Both the position numbers and the translations under genes were made by a program. Shown piece after piece: positions 55,445 to 64,000 of a DNA stretch of 64,000 bases. Numbering within the stretch: position 1 is the first letter of the stretch; each line of letters starts with the position of its first letter. The DNA lies in NCBI GenBank assembly GCA_038110535.1, contig JAYNJW010000002.1, positions 23,545-87,544 on the forward strand, in the 5' to 3' direction. This DNA is from Chordibacter sp038110535. GTDB taxonomy: Bacteria > Verrucomicrobiota > Verrucomicrobiia > Opitutales > Seribacteraceae. The notes beneath the pieces were generated by a model. It had not been told where the DNA came from. It saw only the letters and a list, made by a program, of their open reading frames with translations, and ran no database searches.

Positions 55445-58339
55445 GTGAAACTTGGATGGATGATACACACGGTAAAACTTAGCTTTATCGATTTTGCCAT
55501 AAAACTTGCCTTTTTTCTTTTCATACAAGTCATGCTGGTATGCTCTTCCTTGGGAAATGTGGGAGGAGATTCCATCGCCAGACCCAATGTTTTGTTTTTG
55601 GCGGTGGACGATCTCAGACCCGAATTGGGTGCCTATGGATCCCAAATCAAAACCCCGAATATGGACAGGCTGGCATCTAAAGGCATGATCTTTGAACGGG
55701 CTTATTGTCAACAGGCAGTTTGTGGGGCATCGAGGTTGTCCATCATGAGTGGTATCTACCCCACGCTCAGCAGGGAACAAACTTATCATGTTGAGAACTG
55801 GAGAAAGCGTCACCCCAACCTTATCACACTTAACCAGTACTTTAAAGAACAGGGATACCAAACGATTGGACTTGGGAAAATCTATCACGGTGACTCCGGC
55901 CCGGGCGTGGACCCCAAGAACTGGACCGAATGGATCAAGGTTCAATCGAATGGGCACTACCTGAGACAAGAAAATATCGAGTTGTTGCGAAAAGCACGTT
56001 CCGAAAAAAAAGGTGGGGATCCCAAAGATCCGCCCAAGGGGCCTATGACAGAAAGTGCCGATGTCCCTGATGATGCTTACTTGGATGGGAAACGGGCGGA
56101 TAGGGCGATCCAAATCCTCAGGGATTTATCTCAAAACTCAAAACAGCCGTTCTTTTTGGCGGTTGGTCTGAGTAAGCCCCATCTGCCATTTTGTGCTCCC
56201 CAAAAATATTGGAATCTTTATGACCGGGGTGCTTTTACAATGCCTCCCAATACTAAAATCCCCCCCGGCTATCCTGCTCATGCCGCTAATTTAAAGGCCA
56301 TGGAAATGAATAAATACAGTGATTATGAAGGGAGGGGTCCTAAGGATTTTTCGGATTCGACCAATCGAAGGCTTCTTCATGGATATGCCGCTGCTACCAG
56401 TTATGTCGATGCCTGCGTGGGGAGAGTGCTTAATGCCTTGGAAGAGAGCGGTCTTGCTCAAAATACGGTTGTGGTGCTCTGGGGTGATCATGGATGGAAA
56501 CTGGGTGATCATTCCAGTTGGTGTAAACATACCAATTTCGAGTGCGATACCCGTGTTCCCTTGATTATTTTTGATCCCCGTGAGGAAGGAGGAAAAAGAA
56601 CATCCCGTTTGATCGAACTGATTGATCTCTATCCAACTCTATGTGACTTTGCGGGATTGCCTATTCCCCAACATTGCCAAGGGCGAAGTTTTAGGAGGTT
56701 GTTGAAAGATCCTGAGGCAGGTCATCGCTATGATGCCTACAGCTCTTATCCGGCACATCAGTCCATGGGACACAGCATCCGTTTTAAGAATTATCGATAC
56801 ACCGAATGGAGAGATGCCCAAGGAGAAGTTAAGGCCAATGTGCTTACCGATCTTGCCGCCGATCCAGGAGAGGAAACCAATGTAAAGGATGCACCGGATC
56901 ATGCAGATGCCCTTTCATATGGAATGGAGAGGTTGCAAGTTCGAATCAATCAAGCGCTGGAATCTTCCTACTCGAAGGAGAAAAAAGAATTTTCACCATC
57001 GGTTGTTAAAATTAGTGTAGATCACGAAAAAGTCGCTCAGGAAATCAGGGGGTTTGGGGGTTCCATTGCTTTTTGGGGGACAAATCCCTCGGATGAGGCG
57101 ATGCAGTATGCCTTCAAGGAACTGGGAACTTCGATCCTGCGCGTTCAGGGAGAGGTCAAAAAAAATGGCAACGGCGAGCACTCTAAAGAAGTCCTGCAAC
57201 GGGCAATGAAAATCAATCCTAATCTCGAGGTGCTGCTCACTTTTTGGCAACCTCGGTCTCCTGAACTGTTAGATGTATCTGACTGGTTGGACATTGTTGA
57301 ATGGAGAGGGGGCAAGGTCTTTGTTCTCAAGCAATCCATGGAAGATGCCTGGGCCGAGGAAATTGTTCGCCGGATTCGTGAGCATTTAGAATGGGGAATC
57401 AATGTGACCACGCTAGGAGTTCAAAATGAAACCAATTATTCCAACCTAGGTTCCCAAACCTGCATCTGGGATCCCATGCGCTTAAGAAATTTTATTGATA
57501 AAAAGCTCAATCCTCTTCTCCAGAAAGCCGGATTAAAGGTAAAAATTGCTGCTCCCGATCTTGCGTATGTGGGATACCAAGGTAGTGAAGTGTCCCGTTT
57601 TCTTCCAACGATAAAAAGTGATGCAATCGAGGTGGTTGCCTACCACATGTATGACAGTTACAAGGATGGTATGGACGGGAGTTTATCCGTCCTTCGCGAT
57701 AACAGCCGTAAAATTGGCCAGATACGTCGGGAGGAATTTAACCAAAAAGAATTTTGGATGACCGAAACCACCGGTGCCCAGTGGAATAATGATGTCTGGC
57801 ATACCTATGGCTGGTCCCCACAATTAACAGAGTTCGATAAAGCGATCCTTGCCGCCCAGTACGCACATATGAGCCTGGTGGACGCGGAAGCGAATGTGTT
57901 CATGTGGTGGGGGCTTATTTATTCTCTAGCCCCTGATCGGGTGAGGGATCCAAAAGTTAGGCAAAAGCACCGTGATGAGGGACTCGTGCTGGTGGAGGAA
58001 AAAGCCGGTCCCAGTGGCAGACAGGAGCTGGTGGAGCGGACTAAGAAGTTTTTCATGATTAAACAATACTCGGGGTTTATTACAGATGGATTTCGCAGGA
58101 TCTCGGTAAATTCGCCCGATCCTCTCTGGGTATCCGCTTATTTTAACAAATCGAAGAAGAGTGGGGTGATCGTGGCAATCAATCCATCCACGCAACCAAC
58201 ATTCTTGGCTTTTACTTTGCCAGAGGGCATGAAAACCACAGAGGCCTATCAAACAGACAACCAACTTGATTGTGAGAAAGTGCCTGCCCGTTCCGTTCTG
58301 CCTGGTCGTTCTATTCGAACAATTTTGTATTCCCTTTAG
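55445..58339 (+). CDS. Secreted sulfatase (S1, iduronate-2-sulfatase-like) fused to a GH30-like glycoside hydrolase
   Basis: A signal peptide lies near residues 12-36. The sulfatase part (about 46-500) has 'RPNVLFLAVDDLRPELG' with metal-binding D55/D56 and the formylglycine motif CGASR (C93, R97; C-x-A-x-R). It also has 'VGLSKPHLPF' and 'LWGDHGWKLGDH' (metal and catalytic residues). This is the iduronate-2-sulfatase branch of family S1. From about residue 515 ('VAQEIRGFGGSIAFWG') a clan-A TIM barrel like GH30 follows, with acid/base E662 in 'GVQNETN' and nucleophile E774 in 'FWMTETTGAQWNN'. A beta-sandwich ends the chain ('KSGVIVAINPSTQ'). Start is a GTG at 55445, or the ATG at 55460. Fusion of these two activities in one chain is rare and suggests attack on a sulfated glycan at one site. 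An anaerobic or aerobic sulfatase-maturing enzyme is not in the window. Confidence 0.88.
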   Translation: MKLGWMIHTVKLSFIDFAIKLAFFLFIQVMLVCSSLGNVGGDSIARPNVLFLAVDDLRPELGAYGSQIKTPNMDRLASKGMIFERAYCQQAVCGASRLSIMSGIYPTLSREQTYHVENWRKRHPNLITLNQYFKEQGYQTIGLGKIYHGDSGPGVDPKNWTEWIKVQSNGHYLRQENIELLRKARSEKKGGDPKDPPKGPMTESADVPDDAYLDGKRADRAIQILRDLSQNSKQPFFLAVGLSKPHLPFCAPQKYWNLYDRGAFTMPPNTKIPPGYPAHAANLKAMEMNKYSDYEGRGPKDFSDSTNRRLLHGYAAATSYVDACVGRVLNALEESGLAQNTVVVLWGDHGWKLGDHSSWCKHTNFECDTRVPLIIFDPREEGGKRTSRLIELIDLYPTLCDFAGLPIPQHCQGRSFRRLLKDPEAGHRYDAYSSYPAHQSMGHSIRFKNYRYTEWRDAQGEVKANVLTDLAADPGEETNVKDAPDHADALSYGMERLQVRINQALESSYSKEKKEFSPSVVKISVDHEKVAQEIRGFGGSIAFWGTNPSDEAMQYAFKELGTSILRVQGEVKKNGNGEHSKEVLQRAMKINPNLEVLLTFWQPRSPELLDVSDWLDIVEWRGGKVFVLKQSMEDAWAEEIVRRIREHLEWGINVTTLGVQNETNYSNLGSQTCIWDPMRLRNFIDKKLNPLLQKAGLKVKIAAPDLAYVGYQGSEVSRFLPTIKSDAIEVVAYHMYDSYKDGMDGSLSVLRDNSRKIGQIRREEFNQKEFWMTETTGAQWNNDVWHTYGWSPQLTEFDKAILAAQYAHMSLVDAEANVFMWWGLIYSLAPDRVRDPKVRQKHRDEGLVLVEEKAGPSGRQELVERTKKFFMIKQYSGFITDGFRRISVNSPDPLWVSAYFNKSKKSGVIVAINPSTQPTFLAFTLPEGMKTTEAYQTDNQLDCEKVPARSVLPGRSIRTILYSL

Positions 58340-59817
58340 GAGGCGAGCAGACGACGAAGTGTCTCGTCAACCACTTTGGGGTTGGCCTGTCCACGGGTCG
58401 CTTTCATCACTGCCCCTTTCAATGCATTAATCGCCCCTTCTTTGCCACCACGAAATTTTTCCGCAGCATCCGGATCGTTGGCAATTGCTTCCGCACAGAT
58501 TCCTTCGATTTCAGAATCATCCGATTGTTGATCGAGTCCTTTTTCCTTCGCCAGTTCGGTGGCGGATTTTCCAGTGACAAACATTTCCGGGAACAATTCC
58601 TTGGCCACATTGTTGGTCAGTTTGCCGTCCTCGATCAAATTGACTAACTCGGCTAGCATTTGCGGGGAAACCGCACAGCTTTGCGGAGTGATTTTTTCCG
58701 TTTCCTCCTCCGCAAACTCATCCACCTTATTTGCCTGTGACAATTCACGTAGCAAATCATTCACCACCCAGTTTGCCACCTTTCCAGCCGACTTAGCTAG
58801 TCCGGCCGCTTCTTCAAAATAAGCACAGAGCAAATGATCCCCGCAAAGGGCGGAAGTAATGGAGTAGGGCAGGCTCATTTCCTCCTGGTAGCGGCGCTGC
58901 TTATCAAAGGGTTTTTCGGGAAGCTCTTTTCGTACGCGATCAATCCATGCCTGATCAATTTGTACAGGCATCAGGTCAGGGTCTGGAAAATAGCGGTAAT
59001 CATGAGCCATTTCCTTGGTCCGCATCGGGGTGGTATATTTTTGTTCCGGATTCCAACGCCTGGTTTCCTGAATAATGGGAGTGCCTTCCTCAATTGCCCG
59101 GATCTGGCGGCGGATTTCATATTCCACCCCGTTTCGTACACCCGATATGGTATTCAAATTTTTCAGTTCCACCTTGGTGCCTAAAGTATTCTCCCCTTTC
59201 GGACGGACACTGATGTTGGCATCGCAACGGAGTTGTCCCTTTTCCATATCACAGGCAGAGATTCCGGCAGCGACCAAGGAGTTGCGCAAAGAAGTGAGAT
59301 AAGCGAACACTTCATCGGGGGTATGCATGTCCGGTTCACTGACAATTTCGAGCAGGGGACATCCCGCCCGGTTGTAATCTACCAAACTGTCCTGTTCGTA
59401 GTGGGTGAGTTTTCCCACATCCTCTTCCAAATGAATCCGGGTCAGTTCAACCATGCGGTGCGGTCCCATTCTGGATGGGTTGTCTCCAGCCAGTTCAATT
59501 TCCACCTGACCACCCTCGCAGATGGGCTGATCATACTGGGAGATTTGGTAATTCTTGGGCATGTCCGGATAAAAGTAATTTTTCCGGTCCCACTTGCAGA
59601 CCTCAGCAATTTTACAGTCGAGCAAAAGGCCCACTTTGATCGATTTCTCAATTGCCTCCTCGTTCATCACCGGGAGTGCGCCGGGTAGGCCTAATACTAC
59701 TGGGTCGGTCAGGGAGTTGGGCGGTTGTCCAAATCCCGTACCCACCCGGGTGAACATTTTTGAGTTGGTGTCCAGTTGGACATGAACCTCAAGACCGATG
59801 ACTGCTTCGTATTCCAT
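58336..59817 (-). CDS. gatB: Aspartyl/glutamyl-tRNA(Asn/Gln) amidotransferase subunit B
   Basis: GatB binds the mischarged tRNA and phosphorylates the side chain. Family marks are 'AVIGLEVHVQLDTNSKMF', 'DPVVLGLPGALPVMNEEA', 'DRKNYFYPDMPKNYQISQYD', 'VDYNRAGCPLLEIVSEPDM' and 'GQLRCDANISVRPKG'. The C-terminal helical YqeY-like tail ends 'GQANPKVVDETLRRLLAS'. Length (493) is standard. It starts 9 bp after gatA and ends by overlapping the sulfatase-GH30 stop by 4 bp in convergent orientation. Confidence 0.97.
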   Translation of the reverse strand: MEYEAVIGLEVHVQLDTNSKMFTRVGTGFGQPPNSLTDPVVLGLPGALPVMNEEAIEKSIKVGLLLDCKIAEVCKWDRKNYFYPDMPKNYQISQYDQPICEGGQVEIELAGDNPSRMGPHRMVELTRIHLEEDVGKLTHYEQDSLVDYNRAGCPLLEIVSEPDMHTPDEVFAYLTSLRNSLVAAGISACDMEKGQLRCDANISVRPKGENTLGTKVELKNLNTISGVRNGVEYEIRRQIRAIEEGTPIIQETRRWNPEQKYTTPMRTKEMAHDYRYFPDPDLMPVQIDQAWIDRVRKELPEKPFDKQRRYQEEMSLPYSITSALCGDHLLCAYFEEAAGLAKSAGKVANWVVNDLLRELSQANKVDEFAEEETEKITPQSCAVSPQMLAELVNLIEDGKLTNNVAKELFPEMFVTGKSATELAKEKGLDQQSDDSEIEGICAEAIANDPDAAEKFRGGKEGAINALKGAVMKATRGQANPKVVDETLRRLLAS

Positions 59818-59826
59818 CTCGAAAAA

Positions 59827-61296
59827 TCAAAGATTGGGGGCTTTCTGGCCGTGCAAATGTTCCCGGTCATAGGCATGAGCAATTTGCAAAAGACTTGATT
59901 CCTCAAAAGCCTTGCCGATTAATTGTACCCCAATGGGCAGACCCGAACCGGAAAACCCACTGGGTACTGAAATTCCAGGCAGTCCGGCCAGGTTGGTCGA
60001 GATAGTGTAGACATCGGAAAGATACATTGAAATTGGATCATCACTTTTCTCCCCGAATTTAAAAGCAGGAGTGGGCGAGGTTGGGGTGAGGATTGCATCG
60101 ACCTCGGTAAATGCTTTTTCAAAATCCTGCCGGATCAAGGTGCGGGCTTTTTGGGCCCGTAAATAATAGGCATCGTAATAGCCACTGCTCAGGGCATAGG
60201 CACCTAGGATGCAACGGCGCTTGACTTCCGACCCAAAGCCTTCACCCCGGCTCTTGGCGTATACATCCACCGCATTTTCCGCACGCTCACTGCGGGAGGT
60301 GTAGCGGATCCCGTCATAGCGGGCAAGGTTGGAAGATGCTTCCGCGGTCGCGATCACATAGTAGACCGGAATAGAAAGATCGGTGGTGGGCAGGCTGACC
60401 TCCTTGGTCTGGTATCCAATGGAGCGGTAGTACTCAATCACCTGCTCGATACTTGCCCGTACTTCATCGTCCATCCCGGGACCAAAAAATTCCTTGGGTA
60501 ATCCCAAAACTTTTGGTTCGGAAGATTTTTTCAGTTCTGCGTAATAGCTGGGCACTTCAGTTGGATAACTGGTGGAATCCAATGAGTCGTGTCCGGAAAT
60601 AATTTCCAGAAGCAGGGCGGTATCTTCCACGGTTGTAGAAAACGGACCGATCTGATCGAGGGAAGAAGCAAATGCGGCCAGTCCATAACGCGAAACCATC
60701 CCATAGGTTGGTTTCATCCCCACTACTCCACAGAGAGATGCGGGTTGTCTGATCGATCCACCTGTGTCCGAACCTAAGGACAGGGGTACTTCACGGGCGG
60801 CTACCGCCGCGGAACTGCCCCCACTGCTTCCACCGGGCACACAGTCCAAATTCCAGGGGTTACGGGTTGGTCCATAAGCGGAATTTTCGGTGGAGGACCC
60901 CATTGCAAATTCGTCGAGGTTCAATCGACCTGTCACCACGGCTCCCGCTTCTTTTAATTTACGAACTACGGTGGCATCGTAAGGGGAGCGATAGTTTTCC
61001 AAAATCTTACTGGCTGCGGTCAGGGGCTGGTCCTTCACTGAGATCACATCCTTCATTCCCACTGGAATCCCATCTAACAGGCTCAATAATTCTCCTCTTG
61101 CCCGGCGCTCATCGGATGCTTTTGCCTGAGCGAGAGCATCTTCTTTGTCGATATGGAGGAAAGCATTCACTTTTTCATCGACCGTATCGATCCGGTCGAT
61201 CATTGCCTGAGTAATTTCCACGGCGGAAACGGTACCAGCCTTTAGGTCCTGGGAAAGCTCGGTCGCCGATTTAAATATGGGAGAATCGCTCGACAT
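59827..61296 (-). CDS. gatA: Aspartyl/glutamyl-tRNA(Asn/Gln) amidotransferase subunit A
   Basis: This amidase-signature protein releases ammonia from glutamine for tRNA amidation. The catalytic triad is visible with the spacing known from GatA: K82 in 'GIPVGMKDVI', S157 in 'PGGSSGGSSAAVA', and nucleophile S181 in 'GSDTGGSIRQPA'. Later 'RCILGAYALSSGYYDAYY' and 'AILTPTSPTPAFKFGE' are also typical. The 489 residues match the family. It lies 12 bp after gatC, in the pheT-gatC-gatA-gatB transcript. Confidence 0.97.
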   Translation of the reverse strand: MSSDSPIFKSATELSQDLKAGTVSAVEITQAMIDRIDTVDEKVNAFLHIDKEDALAQAKASDERRARGELLSLLDGIPVGMKDVISVKDQPLTAASKILENYRSPYDATVVRKLKEAGAVVTGRLNLDEFAMGSSTENSAYGPTRNPWNLDCVPGGSSGGSSAAVAAREVPLSLGSDTGGSIRQPASLCGVVGMKPTYGMVSRYGLAAFASSLDQIGPFSTTVEDTALLLEIISGHDSLDSTSYPTEVPSYYAELKKSSEPKVLGLPKEFFGPGMDDEVRASIEQVIEYYRSIGYQTKEVSLPTTDLSIPVYYVIATAEASSNLARYDGIRYTSRSERAENAVDVYAKSRGEGFGSEVKRRCILGAYALSSGYYDAYYLRAQKARTLIRQDFEKAFTEVDAILTPTSPTPAFKFGEKSDDPISMYLSDVYTISTNLAGLPGISVPSGFSGSGLPIGVQLIGKAFEESSLLQIAHAYDREHLHGQKAPNL

Positions 61297-61308
61297 CAGA
61301 AAACTTCC

Positions 61309-61602
61309 TTATTCCTCAATCACTTTGGGCACCACCACCTGGTCCTGCCTAGACTGGGGGGCATTTTTCAGAGCCTCTGCTACGGGTAATCCTGACCGTG
61401 CTTCATCCTTGTCCCAAACATTATAGCGGGGAAATGCATGAGCAGTCGGTTCAACATTTTCCACATCCAATTCCTGTAACTTATCAAAATATTTGAGCAC
61501 ATCCCCTAGCTGTTTCTGATAAATTGATTTTTCCTCATCGCTCAGTTCGATACGGGCGAGGTTGGCCACATAATCGATATCCATGGGTGTTTGATCGCTC
61601 AT
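61309..61602 (-). CDS. gatC: Aspartyl/glutamyl-tRNA(Asn/Gln) amidotransferase subunit C
   Basis: This 97-residue subunit wraps around GatA and stabilises it. The sequence has 'DYVANLARIELSDEEKSIYQ', 'KYFDKLQELDVENVEPTAHA' and 'DEARSGLPVAEALKNAPQS', as in typical GatC. It sits 13 bp downstream of pheT and 12 bp upstream of gatA. With gatA and gatB it provides indirect synthesis of Asn-tRNA and/or Gln-tRNA. Confidence 0.95.
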   Translation of the reverse strand: MSDQTPMDIDYVANLARIELSDEEKSIYQKQLGDVLKYFDKLQELDVENVEPTAHAFPRYNVWDKDEARSGLPVAEALKNAPQSRQDQVVVPKVIEE

Positions 61603-61615
61603 TTAGTAAACAGTA

Positions 61616-64000
61616 TTAGCTTCGTAATTCGTAACTGGTTTTTTCCCGAATGCCAGAAATCACCCCTTCAAAGGCCTCATTCAATTCTTTCTCCCCGAGT
61701 GTGCGGTCAGATGCCCTGAACCGCAGGGTTAGAGCGAGACTCTTTTTACCTTCGGGCAATCCTTTGCCTGCAAATAAGTCGAATATTTGCACGGGATCCA
61801 CCGCAAATTTTTCCTTTCCCAAACTTTGGGCAATCTCTTCTACTCGGGAACGAACGGTCTCGGCAGGTTCAGATGAATCAACTACCAGGGCAAGATCCTT
61901 GATGGCTGGTGGGAAAGTGGAAAAGAGGGAAAAGGATGCTGGTTTCTTTCTCTTGCTCAGTAAAACCGGATCAATCAATAGTTCGGCTGAGAATACTGGT
62001 CCCTTTGCTTCCTTTTCCTTACTTAATGAAAGGGAAATGATCCCCAAGTTGATCTCCAGTTTGTTTTTGTGTACATCTCCCAATCGGGCAGAATATCCAT
62101 CCTGCCAGCTGGCATCATCCGATATGGTGGTCCATAATCCTTTTGGTAGGGATAGACCGGTCGCTTCAACCAGAGACTGAACCTGGTTTTTCATGGCAAA
62201 AAAATCAAGGACCGGCTCATCCTTCCATCCACGCTGGTTGGACTGAGCAAAGGCGGAGAATGCCACGCTGATCAGTTCCATATTTCCCCGTGGTCCTGGT
62301 CTGAATACCCGTCCGGTCTCGCACACCCGGGTTAAATCGTTGAGGTTTTTCTGGTTGTGAGACAGGGCATCGGTCAGTCCAGGGAGCAAGGACGGACGGA
62401 TGTGGGTATGATCCGCGGTCAATGGATTCGCCAAAGCCAGTTGGTCGGTGTCGAGATGGGAGAACCATGACTCCACCTCCGTGGCCGAGCGCAGGCTGTA
62501 ATGGCAACACTCTTGGTATCCCAGTCCGAGCATGTGATCTATTGCAGACTGGCAAAAATCGTAAGATAAATCATTCTCCCGCTCATTAGCAGGGAAAAGA
62601 AGTTGACTGCCGGAAAGGTCTTCGGTTCCACGCAACCGTAAATACTCCTCCACCAGATCGATAGGACGATCCACTTCCGAACGGAATGATGGCACGGTCA
62701 CTTCCCATGGACCGTTTCCGGAAACAGTGAACCCGAGCCTTTTCCACATATCCACCAGATCATCCTTCGTCACAGAAAATCCGCAGGTTTTTTCCACAAA
62801 GGAATGTTCGATGGAGATGTTCCTTTCTCCACGGGGAGCAGATCCTACTGAGGCAAAGGTGGGGGCCAATTCGCCCCCTGCAGTTTCAATGATTAAATCA
62901 ATCGCCCGACGCGCGGCATATTCCACCCCTGCCGGATCCACATCCCTCGAAAACCGCTGGGAACTGTCACTATGCAAGCCCAGTCTGCGCGCAGTTGAAC
63001 GAACGGAGCCCGGTCGGAACCAGGCGGATTCCAATACCAAATCGGTGGTGGAATCATCCACTTCCGCATCCACGCTACCCATCACCCCGGCAACCACCAA
63101 AGGGCGTTCCGCATCGGCGATTACCAGCATGTCTGACTGCAGGGTTCTTTTTACCTCATCCAAAGTGGTGATGGATTCATTCTCCTCAGCATTTCGTACG
63201 ATAATGGCGGGTCCCTTGATTTTTTTTGCATCAAACGCATGCAAGGGTTGTCCGGTCTCGAGCAAAACATAATTGGTCACATCGACCACATTGTTGATCG
63301 GTCGGAGACCAACTGCCTGCAAGCGCTTTTGCATCCATTCCGGACTGGGCCCGATCTTGACTCCACGGATGGTCCACAGCGTGTAGTAAGGGCAGGCATC
63401 ATCATCCAACCTGACCTCATTGAGCAGACAGTTATCATCAGCCTGTTCAACGGCTTGGGCATCTGCTTGAACAGCGGGTATTTTTAATTCTTTTTGGTAG
63501 CGTCCGGCAATTTCTCGGGCCACCCCGATATGACTAAGGCAATCTCCCCGGTTGGCAGTGATTTCCAGTTCGAGCACGCGGTCGGGAGACACCGCATTCT
63601 CGATCGGGGTTCCAATCGCAGGGGAATCAGAAAGAATCATCAATCCCTGGTCATCTTCCCCGAGTTGTAATTCCTTGGCACTGCACATCATCCCTTCGGA
63701 TTGAACGCCCCTAAGTTTGGATTTCTTTATTTTGAATCCACCGGGCAGTTTGGCCCCGGGCAGGGCAACCGCTACCCGGTCACCCACCTGGAAATTGGTC
63801 GCTCCGCATACAATATTGGCGGGCTCTTCCGTACCCACATTTACCTGACACACACTCAGGCGTTCGGCTTCGGGGTGGGGTTGTTTGTCGAGCACTTCTC
63901 CTACCACCACATGGTCGAGTGATACCGTCTCGGAGTCCCCTGTTTCTTCCACTTCCAGTCCAAGCATGGGCAATACATCGACCAATTCCCCTGCATCCGC
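61616..64000 (-). CDS. pheT: Phenylalanyl-tRNA synthetase beta subunit, N-terminus beyond window
   Basis: 795 codons are present; roughly twenty N-terminal residues are missing past the window edge ('ADAGELVDVLPMLGLEVEE' is the first readable part). Domains in order: EMAP/tRNA-binding ('VVGEVLDKQPHPEAERLSVC', 'LRGVQSEGMMCSAKEL'), B3/B4 ('RPINNVVDVTNYVLLETGQP'), B5 ('ERNISIEHSFVEKTCGFSVT'), the catalytic-core-like region, and a C-terminal FDX-ACB anticodon domain ('FSTFPPAIKDLALVVDSSEP', 'LALTLRFRASDRTLGEKELN'). pheS is not in the window. A TTG at 63985 inside the frame is not the true start. Confidence 0.97.
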   Translation of the reverse strand, partial: ADAGELVDVLPMLGLEVEETGDSETVSLDHVVVGEVLDKQPHPEAERLSVCQVNVGTEEPANIVCGATNFQVGDRVAVALPGAKLPGGFKIKKSKLRGVQSEGMMCSAKELQLGEDDQGLMILSDSPAIGTPIENAVSPDRVLELEITANRGDCLSHIGVAREIAGRYQKELKIPAVQADAQAVEQADDNCLLNEVRLDDDACPYYTLWTIRGVKIGPSPEWMQKRLQAVGLRPINNVVDVTNYVLLETGQPLHAFDAKKIKGPAIIVRNAEENESITTLDEVKRTLQSDMLVIADAERPLVVAGVMGSVDAEVDDSTTDLVLESAWFRPGSVRSTARRLGLHSDSSQRFSRDVDPAGVEYAARRAIDLIIETAGGELAPTFASVGSAPRGERNISIEHSFVEKTCGFSVTKDDLVDMWKRLGFTVSGNGPWEVTVPSFRSEVDRPIDLVEEYLRLRGTEDLSGSQLLFPANERENDLSYDFCQSAIDHMLGLGYQECCHYSLRSATEVESWFSHLDTDQLALANPLTADHTHIRPSLLPGLTDALSHNQKNLNDLTRVCETGRVFRPGPRGNMELISVAFSAFAQSNQRGWKDEPVLDFFAMKNQVQSLVEATGLSLPKGLWTTISDDASWQDGYSARLGDVHKNKLEINLGIISLSLSKEKEAKGPVFSAELLIDPVLLSKRKKPASFSLFSTFPPAIKDLALVVDSSEPAETVRSRVEEIAQSLGKEKFAVDPVQIFDLFAGKGLPEGKKSLALTLRFRASDRTLGEKELNEAFEGVISGIREKTSYELRS

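Noticed and set aside
55436..56113. Minus-strand frame of 225 codons across the sulfatase start
   Set aside because: Antisense to a sulfatase with intact active-site motifs; composition is not protein-like.
61650..62180. Plus-strand frame of 176 codons opposite pheT
   Set aside because: Antisense shadow of the pheT C-terminal domain.
1..64000. CRISPR array, tRNA, rRNA or mobile element
   Set aside because: No regularly spaced direct repeats, cloverleaf-like segments, transposase motifs or terminal repeats were found by eye.

Overview
The window reads as chromosome from a marine-type member of the PVC bacteria, most likely Verrucomicrobiota (Opitutae/Puniceicoccales-like). This is inferred from gene content: an enormous LamG-type lectin protein, a sulfatase fused to a glycoside hydrolase, a seven-gene DUF3450-ExbB-ExbB-ExbD-ExbD-TonB-TPR transport operon, DUF3127, and a GatCAB amidotransferase. 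No rRNA, tRNA, CRISPR array, insertion sequence or phage gene was recognised by eye. The lineage call rests on family knowledge, not a search.

Region 1 (1-40529, minus strand) is one uninterrupted reading frame of at least 13,509 codons that leaves the window at position 1 without a stop. It encodes a secreted giant (well over 1 MDa). It starts with a signal peptide and then carries dozens of concanavalin/LamG-type modules of two lineages: classic LamG ending in a 'hDDhRhY..LS..Eh..hY' tail, and 'hWLDASD...EGYLAHKWGL' modules. Between them lie Ig-like and Fn3-like linkers, three DUF2341-like domains, three discoidin-like domains, two PA14-like domains, two large glycine-rich blocks, and a cupredoxin-like module with an apparent His/Cys/His/Met copper-ligand set.

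Region 2 (40530-49055) is mixed. It holds a DUF3127 OB-fold protein, two paralogous response regulators with degenerate HD-GYP-like output domains on either side of a secreted alpha/beta hydrolase, a Fur-family regulator that has lost its regulatory histidines followed by nadA, a PpiC-type prolyl isomerase, and metF with a near-perfect 24-bp dyad at its start codon.

Region 3 (49104-54801, minus) is a tightly overlapped TonB energisation operon: DUF3450 protein, long ExbB (TtpC-like), ExbB, two ExbDs, TonB and a TPR protein. A 21-bp Fur-box-like palindrome lies 50 bp upstream of its first start codon. A small secreted coiled-coil protein with a Lys/Cys-rich tail sits just upstream.

Region 4 (55445-64000) has a 964-residue sulfatase-GH30 fusion on the plus strand, then a convergent housekeeping operon pheT-gatC-gatA-gatB on the minus strand, with pheT cut by the window edge. 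Together the sulfatase-GH30, the TonB motor and the giant lectin protein suggest a cell that binds, breaks down and imports (sulfated) polysaccharide. That functional link is inference from proximity only.
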